Of a DNA stretch of 64,000 nucleotides, positions 15,669 to 24,339 are shown piece by piece; position 1 is the stretch's first letter; every line of letters starts with the position of its first letter. Both the position numbers and the translations under genes were made by a program. The stretch comes from Ignavibacteria bacterium. Lineage in GTDB: Bacteria > Bacteroidota > Ignavibacteria > SZUA-365. The stretch covers positions 186,001 to 250,000 of the forward strand of contig JADKJW010000007.1 in the NCBI GenBank assembly GCA_016720835.1, given 5' to 3'. The notes beneath the pieces were generated by a model. That model ran no database searches, was not told where the DNA came from, and worked only from the letters and a program-made list of their open reading frames with translations.

Positions 15669-17432
15669 TCAGCGGCGAAGCAGGAGCACGCGCTGCGGCA
15701 TTCCGCCGCTCTCCACCAGCACGGTATACCATCCGGGAGCATAGCCGCGAACGTCGAGCCGCAATACCTTCCCATTCGTTGTATAGTCGGTGCTTTGTAC
15801 AGGCATCTCGGCGCCGATCGCATTGTATACTTTTATCGATCGGATATTCCAGACTTCATCGTTCGTTTGCATCGTCACGACATCGTCCGCGGGTTGCGGG
15901 TACAGCGTGAGGCCGGACGGCTGCCGCGCGGATGCGGCATCGATGCCGGTGGCCGCGGCATGCTGCAATATCACACAGGAGCCCGGCAGCACCACCTGCA
16001 CGCCGCTGACCGCGACCGCGCTGAGCGACTGCGGCAGCATGGTGCCATCGGCGGACACATCCCCGCCGCCGTTGCAGACAACGCGCGACCAGCCCGAGCC
16101 TGACAGCGTGTACGGGATCGGCGCGTCCGAGGTGTTGCACAGCACCGCGCCCTTTTCATAGGTTCGCATCCAGAGACCGCTGCTGCCGCCGCCCATCACG
16201 CGCAGCGCTTCCAGCGTCGACGGCACCTGGCTTTGATTACCGAGATCGATCTCGTACTCCGGATACCATTCCACGCCGCTGTTGGAAAGGAAATTCACGT
16301 AGCTCTGGGCGTTCTTCACGAGCATGAACATGCCGATGAGACGCAGATTATCGCCGGAACTCGCGGGATAGCTCTGCGCGATCAGGATTTTCCCGCGTCC
16401 GGTGATATGCCGTATCGTTCGTTCGAGCGTCAGGTACATGTCGCCTCCGGTGGCGTGTCCGAAGCTCTCGATCATGGCGCCGTCGATAGTCTCCCCGTTG
16501 GCATCGCCGTCCAGCCACACGGGATCATACACCGTCGTGATCATCTGGTCCACGTTTGGAATCACCAGGTACGTCGTATCTCCCGCATGAAACTGCCTGT
16601 ACAGGTGCTGGAAGTAGCGGAGGAACTGCTGGTTCATGTACGGAGCGAACGCGCTGCGCGAGGTGATGTCGCCGGAGAAGCCGAACGGTTTGTGCGGGCT
16701 CAGCCACCAGTCGAAGTTCGTCGGCGCGGGATTGGACGCGTTCGGATTGAACAGGTATGCGTTCGTTTCCACCGCCACATCGAAGAACATGCCCTGATTG
16801 GCATTGCCGCGCAGCCAGTCGAGGGAGGTCTCCGTGACGTACGCGCGCCAGTTCGCATCCTCGAGATTCATCAGCCATGCGGGATCGCCCAGCCACACGC
16901 GCTTGCCCGGTGCCGCTGCGTCGTAGTGCTGAAACATCGCCTCGAAGGCGGGACCGTTTTCGGCGATGCCTTTCGCCGCGAGCCAGGGGCGGAAGTACTC
17001 CGTGTACTCGGAGACGTAGCCCTTCGGGGCGACCACGCCGATGAAGTCGGTCCCGGAATTGAGCTTCGGATCCGGGCAGTCGTTGTTTGCCGCCGGATTG
17101 AGGCAGGTCGCGAGGTGGTAGGAGAGCACCAGCCAATTGGGGTTCAGGGTTTCGAAGTCCGGAACTTGGGATCGGAATATCTTCTGTGTCCCGACGAAGT
17201 TGCGCGCGGCGAAGGCCACCTGTCCCGGCGTCACCCAGCTCGGCACGATCTGGTCCGCCCAGACGAGATTCCATCGCTGCGTGGAGGGCAGCGTCTTGCC
17301 TCCGCCCAGGGTGATGCCCGTCATGATCGGCGCGGGTCCGGGCGCCTCAGGCGGCCACGCGTGCTGCTGCGCGGTCACACGCAGCGATGCGGTGCAGAAC
17401 AACACGAGTGCGAGGACGATGATGCTTCTCAT
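15669..17432 (-). CDS. Secreted glycosidase-like protein with T9SS sorting domain
   Basis: The 587-residue product has a signal peptide (MRSIIVLALVLFCTASLRVTAQ). A large domain (about 30-440) resembles hypothetical TIM-barrel glycoside hydrolases (GHL15-like; WYPEYEIDLG, MFFDVAVETNAYLF, GAMIESFGH). No catalytic pair can be assigned safely. A beta domain follows, and a type A T9SS tail ends the protein (LTLYPQPADDVVTMQ...GWYTVLVESGG). It would be exported to the cell surface and could act on polysaccharide. It is transcribed toward the glycosyltransferase gene. Confidence 0.75.
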   Translation of the reverse strand: MRSIIVLALVLFCTASLRVTAQQHAWPPEAPGPAPIMTGITLGGGKTLPSTQRWNLVWADQIVPSWVTPGQVAFAARNFVGTQKIFRSQVPDFETLNPNWLVLSYHLATCLNPAANNDCPDPKLNSGTDFIGVVAPKGYVSEYTEYFRPWLAAKGIAENGPAFEAMFQHYDAAAPGKRVWLGDPAWLMNLEDANWRAYVTETSLDWLRGNANQGMFFDVAVETNAYLFNPNASNPAPTNFDWWLSPHKPFGFSGDITSRSAFAPYMNQQFLRYFQHLYRQFHAGDTTYLVIPNVDQMITTVYDPVWLDGDANGETIDGAMIESFGHATGGDMYLTLERTIRHITGRGKILIAQSYPASSGDNLRLIGMFMLVKNAQSYVNFLSNSGVEWYPEYEIDLGNQSQVPSTLEALRVMGGGSSGLWMRTYEKGAVLCNTSDAPIPYTLSGSGWSRVVCNGGGDVSADGTMLPQSLSAVAVSGVQVVLPGSCVILQHAAATGIDAASARQPSGLTLYPQPADDVVTMQTNDEVWNIRSIKVYNAIGAEMPVQSTDYTTNGKVLRLDVRGYAPGWYTVLVESGGMPQRVLLLRR

Positions 17433-18093
17433 GATGTGCTCCGAGCGATGGGAGGGATGTCGTGAACGAGGCGCGGCGGATTCTCAAGACCGAAATATAG
17501 CCCTCGTGGCACTCGCACGCACCCGTCGTTCTCGTTACGTCTCCGCCCGTCTCAGACGCGAAGCGCATGTTGGACGAAGCTCAAACGCTGAACGTTCAGA
17601 TCCTTCCCTTCGGCTTCGCTCAGGGCAGGCTTCTGCGCTGCCAATGACAGCGGTGATCTTGAAGTACGTGAGCGTTGTTGTCCACGAACTCACCCCGACC
17701 CGTCGCTGCGCTCCGGGTCCGCCCCTCTCTTTGAAAGAGAGGGGCTTTCCAGTCTGAGAGACATTTCTCGACGATGCCAACAGCGCGAGCGTTGCTGCGA
17801 AGCCTGGGCCTTTTTCTCTTCCGCCCCCTTCTCTTCCCAAGAGAAGGGGGAAGGGGGGATGAGTTCGTGGCAAAGCCCAATACTGATTTCACTTTCGACG
17901 ATAATAGGAAGCCGTCCAATGAGTGACTCAGGATGACCGCGCCTTGGAATTCTGCCCGCTGCTCTGTGACTCCCCGCAATCCGATATTTCCGAGGGTTTC
18001 ACCGGCAGGATTCCGCACTTCGCCGATTCCTGCGTAACTTCCCGCTGCAAACACAGTATGTTCCTCCGTACTCGAACACCCATGGAGGATATC
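17433..18093. other. 661-bp gene-free region rich in interspersed repeats
   Basis: This divergent intergenic region holds a GC mosaic repeat at 17583-17870 (listed separately) and the promoters of the flanking genes. The longest plus-strand frame runs into the DUF5668 gene but has no signal of coding before 18094. Confidence 0.5.
17583..17870. repeat. Intergenic mosaic repeat with two perfect hairpins
   Basis: It contains CTTCGGCTTCGCTCAGG, then GCCAATGACAGCGGTGAT (17640-17657; a near match occurs inverted at 62221-62237). A 12-bp perfect hairpin follows at 17721-17745 (GCCCCTCTCTTT-G-AAAGAGAGGGGC), and another at 17824-17850 (CCCCCTTCTCTT-CCC-AAGAGAAGGGGG). CCACGAACTCA-CCCC near 17681 and GGGG-ATGAGTTCGTGG ending at 17870 form outer inverted ends. 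Confidence 0.65.
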
Positions 18094-18480
18094 ATGAAAC
18101 ACGAACACAAACATTCCCTCGTCGGGAGCTTCATCACAGGAGGCGCACTCATCGCGCTTGGCGTCCTGCTCCTGCTGCCGGCGTTCGGCTATGAAGCCAT
18201 CGACATCTCCTGGCACTGGCGCTGGTGGCCGCTGATTCTCGTCGTCATCGGCATCGCGCAATTCTTCGAAGCCGGCAACATCAAGAAGCGGGGCGAGGCG
18301 GTGTGGACCGTCTTCATCGGCTGCTGGCTGCTCGTCTCCTTTCTGCACATCTGGGGTTTGTCGTTCTCGACGTCGTGGCCGATACTCATCGTGGGCGTCG
18401 GCATCGGCATGGTATGGAAATCAATCCTGAAACGAAACGGCGCATACCATCAGCAGACGGAGGTGCGTCATGAGAACTGA
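18094..18480 (+). CDS. DUF5668/LiaI-like small membrane protein
   Basis: The 128-residue protein has a charged start (MKHEHKHS) and about four hydrophobic helices (GGALIALGVLLLLP, WWPLILVVIGI, FIGCWLLVSFL, WPILIVGVGIGMV). The repeated RWWPLILV..GI pattern is the LiaF transmembrane (DUF5668) signature. GGAGG at 18085-18089 sets the start. It overlaps the LiaF-like gene by 11 bases and heads a four-gene cluster with a LytS/LytTR system, so it is probably part of an envelope-stress sensing unit. Confidence 0.85.
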   Translation: MKHEHKHSLVGSFITGGALIALGVLLLLPAFGYEAIDISWHWRWWPLILVVIGIAQFFEAGNIKKRGEAVWTVFIGCWLLVSFLHIWGLSFSTSWPILIVGVGIGMVWKSILKRNGAYHQQTEVRHEN

Positions 18481-19192
18481 TCAGCGTCGGCAATTCGGCG
18501 GACAGCTCCTGTTCGGCGCCATCGTCATCACCATCGGCATCGTCTTCATGCTGCAGAACATCGGCGTCGTGGTGGCGAACGACGTGCTGCGCTGGTGGCC
18601 GCTGCTCCTCATCGCGGCGGGCGTCTTCCGCCTCATCGTCGGAGGACAGGACGGGAGCAGATTCTGGGGCGTGATTCTTCTCGCGGCGGGGCTCATCTTC
18701 GTGCCGAAGTTCACGGTCCCGCTCGGGTGGGGCTTCGAGCTGAATCTCGGCTACGTCTGGTGGCCCCTGCTCCTCATCGGTATCGGTGGTTTCATCATCT
18801 GGAAGGGCATCGAGCATCGCCGCGCGATGGCCAACGCAGGCGTGGAAACCGGCGACGGCGAGGAGTACGTCAACGGCTCCGCCGTCATGGGCGCCTGGGA
18901 GCGCCGCATCAGCTCGCGGCAATTCCGTGGAGGCGAATTGAACACCATGATGGGCGGCATCGACCTCGACCTGCGCGCCGCGGCAATGGCAGGCGCGGAA
19001 GCGCGCCTCTCCGTGTCGGCCTTCATGGGAGGCATCAAGATCCGCATCCCGCAGGGCTGGGCGGTGGACGCGCGCGTGACGCCGTTCATGGGCGGCGTCG
19101 AGGACAATTCCTTCACGCCGCAGCAGCCCGGCGCGCCACTGTTGATCGTCACCGGCACGGCCTTCATGGGCGGCGTCGAGATCGGCAACTGA
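18470..19192 (+). CDS. LiaF-like envelope-stress membrane protein (DUF5668 + DUF2154)
   Basis: The 240-residue protein has four N-terminal membrane segments (residues about 10-110, again WWPLLLI twice). The soluble C-terminal half is the LiaF/VanX-like beta-helical domain, with three MGG(I/V) turns (NTMMGGIDLDL, AFMGGIKIRIP, PFMGGVEDN, AFMGGVEIG). In Firmicutes LiaF-type proteins restrain a histidine kinase; here the kinase gene follows by 6 bases, suggesting the same job. Confidence 0.88.
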   Translation: MRTDQRRQFGGQLLFGAIVITIGIVFMLQNIGVVVANDVLRWWPLLLIAAGVFRLIVGGQDGSRFWGVILLAAGLIFVPKFTVPLGWGFELNLGYVWWPLLLIGIGGFIIWKGIEHRRAMANAGVETGDGEEYVNGSAVMGAWERRISSRQFRGGELNTMMGGIDLDLRAAAMAGAEARLSVSAFMGGIKIRIPQGWAVDARVTPFMGGVEDNSFTPQQPGAPLLIVTGTAFMGGVEIGN

Positions 19193-19198
19193 CCCGCC

Positions 19199-20257
19199 AT
19201 GCATCCCCTCTTCGAGCACCGGCTCACGCTCCTCCCGTACCTCGGTCTCTGGCTGGTCGCCGCCGCCGGCGCCACCGGCACCGCCTCCGTCGTGTACGAC
19301 GTGCAGGCGACCTCCGCCGCGCTGCTGGCCTTTCCCGCCGCGGCGCTCGGCGCCTTCATCTGCCTCTCGTCGTGGTACGTGATCAAGGCCATGCCGCCGC
19401 AGGAAACGCCGCTTCTGCGTTTCATCGGCGTGATGCTCGCGGCGACGGTGCTCTCCGTCTCGCTCTGGTTCGGCGCCGTCGCGCTGTGGTGCAGCGTGGT
19501 GGACAGCGGCGGCGGACGCCTGCTGCCGTTCTGGATCGCCGCGGCGCCCTGGCTCGGCGCGGCGGGAGCGGCGATGTACCTGTTCTCCGTGGTCGTGCAT
19601 GCGGTGCTGCAGGCCCTCGGCGCAAAACGCGAGGACGAGAAGCGGCTGCACGAAGCCCAGCTTCTCGTGCGCGACGCGGAGCTCCGCGCCCTCCGCGCGC
19701 AGCTGCATCCGCACTTCCTGTTCAACAGCCTCAACTCGGTGAGCGCATTGACCTCGATCGATCCCGAGGCCGCGAGAGACATGTGTCTGAAACTGGCGTC
19801 CTACCTGCGCAAAACGCTGGCCGCGGGCGTGGACGAGTCGATCTCGCTGGACGATGAAGTCGCCCTCGCCGGCACCTACCTGTCCATCGAGGCCGTGCGC
19901 TTCGGCGAGCGCCTGCGCGTGGAGACCGCTGTCACGCCCGAAGCCGCGCACTGTGTCGTGCCCGCGCTCATCCTGCAGCCGCTCGTCGAAAACGCCGTCA
20001 TGCACGGCATCGCGCGCATGCTCGACGGCGGGACCGTACGCATCGCGACGGCGCGCTCGGGCGACCGCATCCGCATCACGGTCTCGAATCCCTGCGAGGC
20101 CGCGAAGGACACCGGACGCGAGGGGGGGCACGGCCTGCGCATCGTGCGCGAGCGGTTGCGCGCGCGTTACGGCGCGGATGCGTCCCTCACCGTCGCGGCG
20201 AGCGGCGGCGTGTTCGAAGCCGAGATCATCCTGCCCTGCGAGGAGGCCGTTCGATGA
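19199..20257 (+). CDS. LytS-type sensor histidine kinase
   Basis: The 352-residue kinase has four membrane helices in the first ~135 residues and no clear extracellular sensor domain. The His_kinase (PF06580) motif QLHPHFLFNSLNS starts near residue 166, the first His of HPHF being the phosphorylated one. The HATPase part has the N-box LVENAVMHGI and a glycine-rich EGGHGLRIVRERL. Its stop overlaps the response-regulator start by 4 bases. The lack of a sensor domain fits sensing through the LiaF-like partners. Confidence 0.92.
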   Translation: MHPLFEHRLTLLPYLGLWLVAAAGATGTASVVYDVQATSAALLAFPAAALGAFICLSSWYVIKAMPPQETPLLRFIGVMLAATVLSVSLWFGAVALWCSVVDSGGGRLLPFWIAAAPWLGAAGAAMYLFSVVVHAVLQALGAKREDEKRLHEAQLLVRDAELRALRAQLHPHFLFNSLNSVSALTSIDPEAARDMCLKLASYLRKTLAAGVDESISLDDEVALAGTYLSIEAVRFGERLRVETAVTPEAAHCVVPALILQPLVENAVMHGIARMLDGGTVRIATARSGDRIRITVSNPCEAAKDTGREGGHGLRIVRERLRARYGADASLTVAASGGVFEAEIILPCEEAVR

Positions 20258-20997
20258 AATCCGCCCGGCCCTTGCGCGCGGTGATCGTGGACGATGAAGA
20301 CCTCGCGCGCGCCGTCGTGCGCGAGTTCCTGTCCGCGCATGCCGACATCGAGATCGCCGCCGAATGCCGCAACGGGCTCGAAGCCGTGCGCGTCCTCTCC
20401 GCCGATGCGCCCGATCTCCTCTTCCTCGACGTGCAGATGCCGAAGCTCGACGGCTTCGACGTGCTGGAACTCGCGCCCGGTCCCTATGCGGTCATTTTCA
20501 CGACCGCTTTCGACGAATTCGCGCTGCGCGCCTTCGACGTGAGCGCCGTCGACTACCTCCTCAAACCCTTCACGCGCGAGCGCTTCGACGCGGCACTGGA
20601 GAAGGTCCGCGAACGGAGCGCGAGCGCGCCGGCACTGCGCGGACTGCTCGAGGAGCATCGCAGCGCCACCGCCCCGCTCACGCGCATCCTCGTGCGCGAC
20701 GGCGCGGAGGTGCACGTCATCCCGGTGGCGGATATCGACTACATCGAGGCGCAGGACGACTACGTGTGCATCCGCGCGGGACGCGCTCGCCGCCTGAAGC
20801 AGGAGCGGCTGTCCTCGCTCGAGAAGGCGCTCGATTCCGCGGTCTTCGCGCGCATTCACCGCTCCTACATCCTGAACCTCGACCGCCTCGCGCGCATCGA
20901 GCCTTTCACGCGCGACAGCCGCGTGGCCATTCTCAAGGACGGCACGCGGCTCCCGGTCAGCAAAAGCGGATATGATCGTCTGAAAACCCTGCTGTGA
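20254..20997 (+). CDS. LytTR-family response regulator
   Basis: The 247-residue protein has a receiver domain (VIVDDEDLAR, phospho-acceptor Asp in LLFLDVQMP near residue 65, TTAFDEFALRAF, Lys in YLLKPF). A LytTR DNA-binding domain follows from about residue 145 (DYIEAQDDYVCI, ARIHRSYILNL, RLPVSKSGYDRLK). It should respond to the adjacent LytS-type kinase and probably regulates envelope genes, possibly its own cluster. Confidence 0.93.
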   Translation: MKSARPLRAVIVDDEDLARAVVREFLSAHADIEIAAECRNGLEAVRVLSADAPDLLFLDVQMPKLDGFDVLELAPGPYAVIFTTAFDEFALRAFDVSAVDYLLKPFTRERFDAALEKVRERSASAPALRGLLEEHRSATAPLTRILVRDGAEVHVIPVADIDYIEAQDDYVCIRAGRARRLKQERLSSLEKALDSAVFARIHRSYILNLDRLARIEPFTRDSRVAILKDGTRLPVSKSGYDRLKTLL

Positions 20998-21000
20998 CGC

Positions 21001-21954
21001 ATGCCTGCGCGCCCGACCCTCGACCACATCCTCGCCGCGGCGGAACGCATTCGCCCCTTCGCGCATCGCACGCCCGTCCTGACCTGCGCCGGCATCGACG
21101 CGATGTGCGGCGCGTCCCTCTTCTTCAAGTGCGAGAATTTTCAGAAGGTCGGCGCCTTCAAGTTCCGCGGGGCCGCGAACACCGTGTTTTCGCTGACGGA
21201 TGACGAGGCGGCGCGGGGCGTCGTGACGCACTCCAGCGGGAACCACGCGGCCGCGCTCGCGCTCGCGGCGAGGCTGCGAGGATGCACGGCGCGCATCGTG
21301 ATGCCCTCCAACGCGCCGGCGATCAAGAAGGCGGCCGTCGCGGAATACGGCGGCATCGTCACCTACTGCGCGCCGACCCTCGAGGCGCGCGAGACCGCCA
21401 CCGCCGCGCTGATCGCCGAACACGGCTGCGTCCTCGTGCACCCCTACGACGACGCGCGCATCATCGCCGGGCAGGGGACCGCCGCCCTCGAGCTTCTCCG
21501 GGAGCAGCCGGAGCTCGACCTCGTCATGGCGCCCGTCGGCGGCGGCGGGCTGCTGAGCGGCACCGCCATCGCCGTCACGGAGCTGTCGCCGCGCACGCGC
21601 GTCATCGCCGCGGAACCGGAGCGCGCGGACGACGCGCACCGCTCGCTGCGGGAGAAACGCATCGTGCCGTCCGTCGATCCGGACACCATCGCAGACGGCC
21701 TCCTGACCTCGCTCGGCGAACAGACCTTCCCGATCATCCTCGCGCGCGTCGAGCGCATCGTGCTCGTGTCGGAGCGGGGTATCGTCGCCGCGATGCGGCA
21801 CATCTGGGAGCGCATGAAAATCATCGTCGAGCCGTCCGCCGCCGTGCCGCTGGGCGCCATTCTGGAACAGCGGATCGATGTATCCGGAATGCGTGTCGGC
21901 ATCATCCTTTCCGGAGGCAACGTGGACATGGAGAAGCTGCCATGGAATGTCTGA
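21001..21954 (+). CDS. Threonine/serine dehydratase-like PLP enzyme
   Basis: The 317-residue fold-type II PLP enzyme belongs to the threonine ammonia-lyase/serine racemase family. The PLP lysine is Lys54 in GAFKFRGAAN. SSGNHAAALA binds the carboxylate and GGGGLLSG (about 180-187) the phosphate. There is no ACT regulatory domain, so it is the short catabolic or racemase-like form. It begins 3 bases after the response regulator and may be co-transcribed with it. Dehydratase and racemase cannot be told apart here. Confidence 0.88.
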   Translation: MPARPTLDHILAAAERIRPFAHRTPVLTCAGIDAMCGASLFFKCENFQKVGAFKFRGAANTVFSLTDDEAARGVVTHSSGNHAAALALAARLRGCTARIVMPSNAPAIKKAAVAEYGGIVTYCAPTLEARETATAALIAEHGCVLVHPYDDARIIAGQGTAALELLREQPELDLVMAPVGGGGLLSGTAIAVTELSPRTRVIAAEPERADDAHRSLREKRIVPSVDPDTIADGLLTSLGEQTFPIILARVERIVLVSERGIVAAMRHIWERMKIIVEPSAAVPLGAILEQRIDVSGMRVGIILSGGNVDMEKLPWNV

Positions 21955-21996
21955 TCGCCGACATCGCGATCCTTTCGCGGGCTGCGGGAGTGCGCC

Positions 21997-22551
21997 ATGC
22001 GTGAGGACCTCACCGACGGGCGCGTGACGATACGCGCCTATCGCATGAGCGACATTCCGCTCCTCTGCGACGCCGTGCTCGAGTCGCACACGGAGCTGTC
22101 GCGCTGGCTGCCCTGGTGTCAGCCGGGGTACTCCGCCGCCGACAGCGCGGCGTGGGTGGTCAGCCGCGGGGACGATTGGGGGAAGTCCGTGGAATACAGC
22201 TTCGTCATTTGCGACGCGATGGACCATCGCTTCCTCGGCGCGGTCGGTCTCAACCGTCTCGATCTTCCGAATCGCACAGGCAATCTCGGCTGGTGGGTGC
22301 GGAGTTCCGCGACCGGGAGGGGCGTTGCAACGGCCGCGGCGCAGCTCTGCGCGCAGTTCGGCTTCGAGGACGCGGGTCTCGACCGCATCGAGATCATCTG
22401 CGCCACGTCGAATTTTCCGTCCATCCGCGTGGCGGAAAAACTCGGGGCCGCGCGCGAGGCGCTGCTGCGCAAGCGCATCGTCATCAACAACCAGACCCAC
22501 GACGCACTGCTCTTCGCCCTCCTGCGCGGGGAGTTGCACGCCCTGCCATGA
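21997..22551 (+). CDS. GNAT N-acetyltransferase, RimJ/RimL-like
   Basis: The 184-residue product has the GNAT fold: TIRAYRMSDIPLLCDAV at the start, strand 4 NLGWWVRSSATGRGVATAAAQ carrying the acetyl-CoA pyrophosphate loop (RSSATGRGVA), and CATSNFPSIRVAEKLGA, typical of ribosomal-protein and small-molecule acetyltransferases. Substrate unknown. It follows the dehydratase-like gene by 42 bases on the same strand. Confidence 0.88.
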   Translation: MREDLTDGRVTIRAYRMSDIPLLCDAVLESHTELSRWLPWCQPGYSAADSAAWVVSRGDDWGKSVEYSFVICDAMDHRFLGAVGLNRLDLPNRTGNLGWWVRSSATGRGVATAAAQLCAQFGFEDAGLDRIEIICATSNFPSIRVAEKLGAAREALLRKRIVINNQTHDALLFALLRGELHALP

Positions 22552-22578
22552 CGCCGCGATGCGTGTATCTCGAACGGA

Positions 22579-22640
22579 CAGATGCTTCGCTTCCCCCTTC
22601 GCTCCTGCGGAGCTTCGAAGGACACGTCGTTCAGCATGAC
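22579..22640. repeat. Short copy of the mosaic intergenic repeat
   Basis: CAGATGCTTCGCTTCC and CTCCTGCGGAGC match, in order, the minus strand of 62250-62300 (CAGATTCTTCGCTTCC and CTCCTGCGGAGC). It sits between the GNAT gene and heptad array F. Confidence 0.5.
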
Positions 22641-22664
22641 GGAGACCTGTTCCCGTCCCGCATC

Positions 22665-22720
22665 TTTCACCTGTCACCATCCACCTGTCACCTTCACCCT
22701 TCACCCTTCAACATTCACCC
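22665..22720 (+). repeat. Heptad array F, units TTCACCC / TGTCACC
   Basis: Eight units in strict 7-base register: TTTCACC, TGTCACC, ATCCACC, TGTCACC, TTCACCC, TTCACCC, TTCAACA, TTCACCC. It is the longest array in the window and ends 6 bases before the ATG of the HAD gene, occupying the position of its ribosome-binding site. Confidence 0.88.
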
Positions 22721-22726
22721 TCCCCC

Positions 22727-23440
22727 ATGCATTACCGCGCACTCTTCTTCGACGCCGACGACACCCTTTTCGACTACCCCGCGGCCGAGAAGGCGGCCTT
22801 GCAGCAATGCGTCCTGCAGTTCGGCATCGATGCGCGGATGGAGACGCTGCTCGCGTCGTACCGCGCGCACAATGCCGCGGTGTGGCAGGCCTTCGAGCGC
22901 GGCGAACTGAGCCAGCGCGAACTGCGCGTCGAGCGCTTCCGCCGTCTCGCGCGCGAGCTTCCGATGCCCGGACTGGAGCTGGAGGAACTGAGTGACGCCT
23001 ACCTGCAGGCGCTCTCGGGACAATCGCATGTGTATGACGGGGCTGAGACGTTCATCGCCGAACTCGCCGCCCTCGCGCCCCTGGCCATCGTGACCAACGG
23101 CATCGCGGCAGTGCAGCGCGGGCGCTTTGCGCTGGCGCCGTTCATGGAGCACTTCTCGGCGGTGGTGATCTCCGAAGAAGCCGGGTTCGCGAAACCCGAC
23201 CCCCGGATCTTCGACGGGGCCCTCGACGCGCTCGGGGTCACCGCCGCGGACGTCCTCTTCATCGGCGACGGCGTCTCGAGCGACATGGCCGCCGCCCGGA
23301 ACGCCGGCATGGATTTCTGCTGGTACAATCCCGCGGGCCTGCCTGTTCCCGACGGACATGCCCCGCGATTCATCGCGCGGGACTACAACGAAATCCGTGT
23401 CCATCTCGGACTGATCCCATGTCCATCCACAACGTCCTGA
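22727..23440 (+). CDS. HAD-superfamily phosphatase, YjjG-like nucleotidase
   Basis: The 237-residue protein has all four HAD motifs: FFDADDTLFD (nucleophile Asp9), IVTNG, Lys in GFAKPDPRIF, and FIGDGVSSDMAAA. Overall layout matches the YjjG family, which removes phosphate from (non-canonical) pyrimidine nucleotides. No Shine-Dalgarno is seen because array F fills the upstream space. Its last 22 bases overlap the following SDR gene. Confidence 0.88.
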   Translation: MHYRALFFDADDTLFDYPAAEKAALQQCVLQFGIDARMETLLASYRAHNAAVWQAFERGELSQRELRVERFRRLARELPMPGLELEELSDAYLQALSGQSHVYDGAETFIAELAALAPLAIVTNGIAAVQRGRFALAPFMEHFSAVVISEEAGFAKPDPRIFDGALDALGVTAADVLFIGDGVSSDMAAARNAGMDFCWYNPAGLPVPDGHAPRFIARDYNEIRVHLGLIPCPSTTS

Positions 23441-24183
23441 TCCTTGGCGCCTCGCGCGGAATCGGCCGGGCGCTCGCCATCGAATACGCGACGCGCGGTT
23501 GCGCGCTTGCGCTTGCTGCCAGGGATGTTGACGCCCTCCGCGAATTGACTCGCGAACTCGGGAAACAGGGTGGAAAAATCGTGTACCATCGCTGCGATGT
23601 TGCCGATCGCGCGCAGGTGCATGCCACGGTGGAGCATGCGAAGAAGGCGCTGGGACGCATCGATCTCGCCATCCTCAATGCGGGAGTCGGGGAGCCCGGC
23701 TGGGTGGACGGCATGGATGCAGGCGGCGTCGAGACCGTGTTCGGTGTCAACACCCTCGGAATCGTCTACGGACTCGAAGCCCTCGTGCCTCTCATGAAAA
23801 AGCAGGGCGGCGGCATCATCGCGGGCGTGTCGAGTCTGGCGGACGCTCGCGGCTACCCCGGCTCCGCCGCGTACTGCGCCAGCAAGGCTGCCGCATCCAC
23901 GTTCCTGGAATCCGCTCGCATCGAACTGCGCGGCAGCGGCATACGGGTGGTCACGGTGCGTCCCGGCTTCGTGCGCACGGACATGACGGCGAAAAACGAA
24001 TTTCACATGCCCTTCCTGCTCGAACCCGCGAAGGCCGCGCGCATCATCCGCCGGCGCATCGCGATGGGCCTCGGCGTCGTGCAGTTCCCCTGGCCCGTCG
24101 TGTTCGCCACCCGCCTCGCGCGCATCGCGCCGAATTTTCTCTTCGATCGTCTCCTTCGTGCAGCCCGGCGTCGCGGGGAGTAG
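23419..24183 (+). CDS. Short-chain dehydrogenase/reductase (SDR)
   Basis: The 254-residue classical SDR has the cofactor motif LGASRGIG (about 9-16), NAG (about 90-92), a catalytic Ser in GVSSLAD, and YxxxK as YCASKAA. GASRGIG followed by AARD at the end of strand 2 suggests NADP(H), as Arg follows the second beta strand. The Arg-rich tail (RAARRRGE) is unusual. Substrate unknown. It overlaps the HAD gene by 22 bases. Confidence 0.9.
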   Translation: MSIHNVLILGASRGIGRALAIEYATRGCALALAARDVDALRELTRELGKQGGKIVYHRCDVADRAQVHATVEHAKKALGRIDLAILNAGVGEPGWVDGMDAGGVETVFGVNTLGIVYGLEALVPLMKKQGGGIIAGVSSLADARGYPGSAAYCASKAAASTFLESARIELRGSGIRVVTVRPGFVRTDMTAKNEFHMPFLLEPAKAARIIRRRIAMGLGVVQFPWPVVFATRLARIAPNFLFDRLLRAARRRGE

Positions 24184-24229
24184 CGACACGACACGGGGAC
24201 GCGGTGACACGGGGACGCGGGGACACATC
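24183..24229 (+). repeat. Octamer array G, unit GACACGGG/GACGCGGT
   Basis: From 24190 the units GACACGGG, GACGCGGT, GACACGGG, GACGCGGG, GACACATC follow in 8-base register, starting right at the SDR stop codon. It is the only array with period 8. Confidence 0.8.
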
Positions 24230-24230
24230 C

Positions 24231-24258
24231 CAATCCGCAATCCGAAATTCTTGATTCC
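24231..24258 (+). repeat. Heptad array H, unit CAATCCG
   Basis: CAATCCG, CAATCCG, AAATTCT, TGATTCC in 7-base register directly follow array G. The units CAATCCG and AAATTCT also start and end array J at 34055. Confidence 0.7.
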
Positions 24259-24339
24259 CCGTTCTCCCGCCCTTTCAGTATGTTGCAGAGGCAAGCGCCT
24301 TCTGCGCGCAACCGATTCATCACAAAGGAAAGCGAATCT

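Noticed and set aside
24280..24339. 20-residue extension of the isocitrate/isopropylmalate dehydrogenase-like enzyme
   Set aside because: The family begins at the MKRTIVAMPGDGIG start, which has AAAGGAA at proper distance.
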